A stretch of DNA of 13,434 nt from M3007 sp044347755 (GTDB lineage: Bacteria; Bacteroidota; Bacteroidia; Chitinophagales; Saprospiraceae): NCBI GenBank assembly GCA_044347755.1, contig JBIKUE010000121.1, positions 1 to 13,434 on the forward strand, given 5' to 3'. The notes below the pieces were generated by a model. That model had not been told where the DNA came from, made no database searches, and worked only from the letters and a program-made list of their open reading frames with translations. Below are positions 13,001-13,434 of the stretch, piece after piece (positions within the stretch are counted from its first letter, which is position 1; each line of letters opens with the position of its first letter). The position numbers and the translations under genes were made by a program.

Positions 13001-13434
13001 GATCCTATCGTTACCATGTTTGAAGGCAAAAACAGCTTTCCGCTGGTACAAAAAGAGGTCATGGTAAAACAAATACCCAGCCTGAAGAAGAAATATCTCT
13101 ATGCCATCAGTTATTCTCAAACACCTATTGAAGAAATGTGGGGCAGCGGCTTAAAAGATGCACTGAAATTGGTGGCCAATGATATGGAAACCTGCTGGTG
13201 GGAAAACCAGGGCGGCAAAATGGTTCGCCATAGTTTGCCCTACCAGGTACAAATTTCTGCCATTCAGGGCATCGTAGCCGAGGATTTGAACGGCGATGGG
13301 CATCTGGATCTGCTTATGGCCGGTAACAAATACGGGATGGAGGTTGGTACAGGCCGCTATGACGCCGGCAACGGCGTATTCCTTGCCGGCGACGGGAAAG
13401 GAAACTTTACCTGGGTGAACAACCTGCAAAGCGG
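10079..13434 (+). CDS. Membrane-anchored FG-GAP/VCBS repeat protein with UnbV/ASPIC domain (partial, C-terminus off the right edge)
   Basis: An open frame of 1118 codons without a stop. A lysine-rich N-terminus is followed by one membrane helix at about residues 26-44 (LLWIGLAVVAAGVAVWKFW), and the rest should lie outside the cytoplasm. At least fourteen calcium-binding-like DxDxDGxxD loops recur, for example DFNNDNLPD (110), DINADGFLD (162), DLNRDGAPD (298), DFDNDGLID (350), DLDLDGDLD (527), DVNGDGLED (707), DFDGDKDQD (760), DYDKDGDAD (823), DVDQDGDTD (934) and DLNGDGHLD (1069), giving two stretches of integrin-like propeller blades. Between them a UnbV/ASPIC domain (about 573-641) ends in SVRWPDGKTQVMNNVPVNQR. 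Such proteins are abundant in Bacteroidota, often near nutrient-uptake genes, but their function is not established; adhesion or glycan binding is a guess. Most relatives I recall are lipoproteins; here a plain helix replaces the lipobox. Confidence 0.88.
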   Translation, partial: MSKKSKKVVQSPQKESTPRKPFPKRLLWIGLAVVAAGVAVWKFWPGEEEVYKLGKMHGVEETLTAKTPLLQLLEPAETGIDFQNQIVETKANNFATNVNIYNGGGVAIGDFNNDNLPDIYFICTNGQNRLYQNQGNLKFKDITQTAGLASEEGFETAAAAIDINADGFLDLYVCRAGNFENEERRNKLYINNGNLTFTERAKEYGLDDKSASTGANFFDGDGDGDLDLYLLNYPKDMVFANKIESKQLPDGTMIANLAPKDPLDSDRFYRNDGGKFTDVSQQSGIWNRGFGLSVSMGDLNRDGAPDIYVANDFLQPDRMYINNGKGVFTDELDKRIRHNTQFSMGTDISDFDNDGLIDIYAVDMMPANNYRHKTLKISNTNSLYLSLVQNGILEPVTHNVLQRNNGNGTFSDIACQAGVYRTDWSWSNLIADFDNDGLRDIYVSNGYRREIHHIDHAEFMKIMKNDKGGTQQIIEQFKTLEGYLNSVPSYKIRDFLFQNKGDWKFEDKGGEWATMKATWSCGAAWTDLDLDGDLDLVVNNLEDPAFVFKNQAREQNKGNFIQAKLKGSTQNPFAVGASVLIEYGNGKIQYQEISPNRGIFSCSEHLIHFGMGQESQITKLSVRWPDGKTQVMNNVPVNQRLQLDYANASGYVASLVPITPAQNLITENTAGSGVNFVHKESKFNDFENYPLMVWMESELGPLTAAADVNGDGLEDFFVGNAFNAPAALYVQNPDGSFKPSNQALWDAEKAYEDHGAVFFDFDGDKDQDLFVVSGGFDAPAQGRDKLWQNRLYLNDGKGNFAKANGAVPTALGDIGLRVVAHDYDKDGDADLFVGGRLVPDKWPLTPRSLILRNDGNKLTDVTEEVGGDFARCGMVTDLAWADLDKDGQAELVAVGEWMPVSVFKMNGGKLSNITEQLGLGKSNGLWFSLKLADVDQDGDTDLITGNFGINTRFTTSPDAPFSCYAKDFDNNGTLDPIVTMFEGKNSFPLVQKEVMVKQIPSLKKKYLYAISYSQTPIEEMWGSGLKDALKLVANDMETCWWENQGGKMVRHSLPYQVQISAIQGIVAEDLNGDGHLDLLMAGNKYGMEVGTGRYDAGNGVFLAGDGKGNFTWVNNLQS

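Noticed and set aside
12260..13120. Minus-strand open frame (286 codons) opposite the FG-GAP gene
   Set aside because: A shadow of the Asp/Gly-rich repeat codons of the + strand gene; the same pattern recurs opposite other repeat segments.

Overview
The window looks like chromosomal DNA of a Bacteroidota bacterium, most likely of the Saprospiria. The reasons are a PorP/SprF-type outer-membrane protein of the type IX secretion kind, a large FG-GAP/VCBS + UnbV-ASPIC protein, TAnnTTTG-like promoter elements, near absence of strong Shine-Dalgarno sequences, and moderate GC. The lineage is inferred from gene content only. Apart from the first, partial gene, everything is encoded on the + strand.

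Region 1 (1-3159+): a partial dipeptide epimerase on the minus strand diverges from a + strand series of a biotin-carboxyl-carrier protein, a secreted SPOR-domain protein, the SEDS glycosyltransferase RodA and queuine tRNA-ribosyltransferase (tgt). The spacings (38, 70 and 4 nt) suggest one transcript that mixes acyl-CoA carboxylation, cell-wall and tRNA-modification functions. The Tgt has lost all four positions of the classical structural zinc site.

Region 2 (4281-5031) holds no gene. It contains a roughly 520-bp element bounded by imperfect terminal inverted repeats. Inside are ten 18-37 bp tandem units built on a 9-bp module, an intrinsic terminator, a second hairpin, and an inverted copy of the unit. 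The last four codons and the stop codon of tgt lie inside its left end. A separate 32-nt dyad follows, before the promoter region of a PorP/SprF-family gene (5032-6075), which ends in a strong terminator.

Region 3 (6314-8006): a bactofilin gene overlaps a small AtpZ-like gene; a near-perfect 34-bp hairpin fills the linker to a four-helix AtpI-like membrane protein; a DinB-family putative metalloenzyme follows. In Bacteroidota the first three genes usually lead into atpB, but no F0F1 structural gene follows here.

Region 4 (8148-13434): a long-chain acyl-CoA ligase, then a short 9-bp G-rich tandem array (GGTTTATG), then a very long membrane-anchored calcium-loop repeat protein that runs off the right edge.

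The most unusual signal is not in the proteins. Three separate G-rich, short-period repeat elements (periods 9, 7 and 9 bp) each begin at or within a few bases of the end of a + strand gene, and two of them fold into long inverted repeats. This suggests a shared class of non-coding, 3'-end-associated elements, which is an inference.
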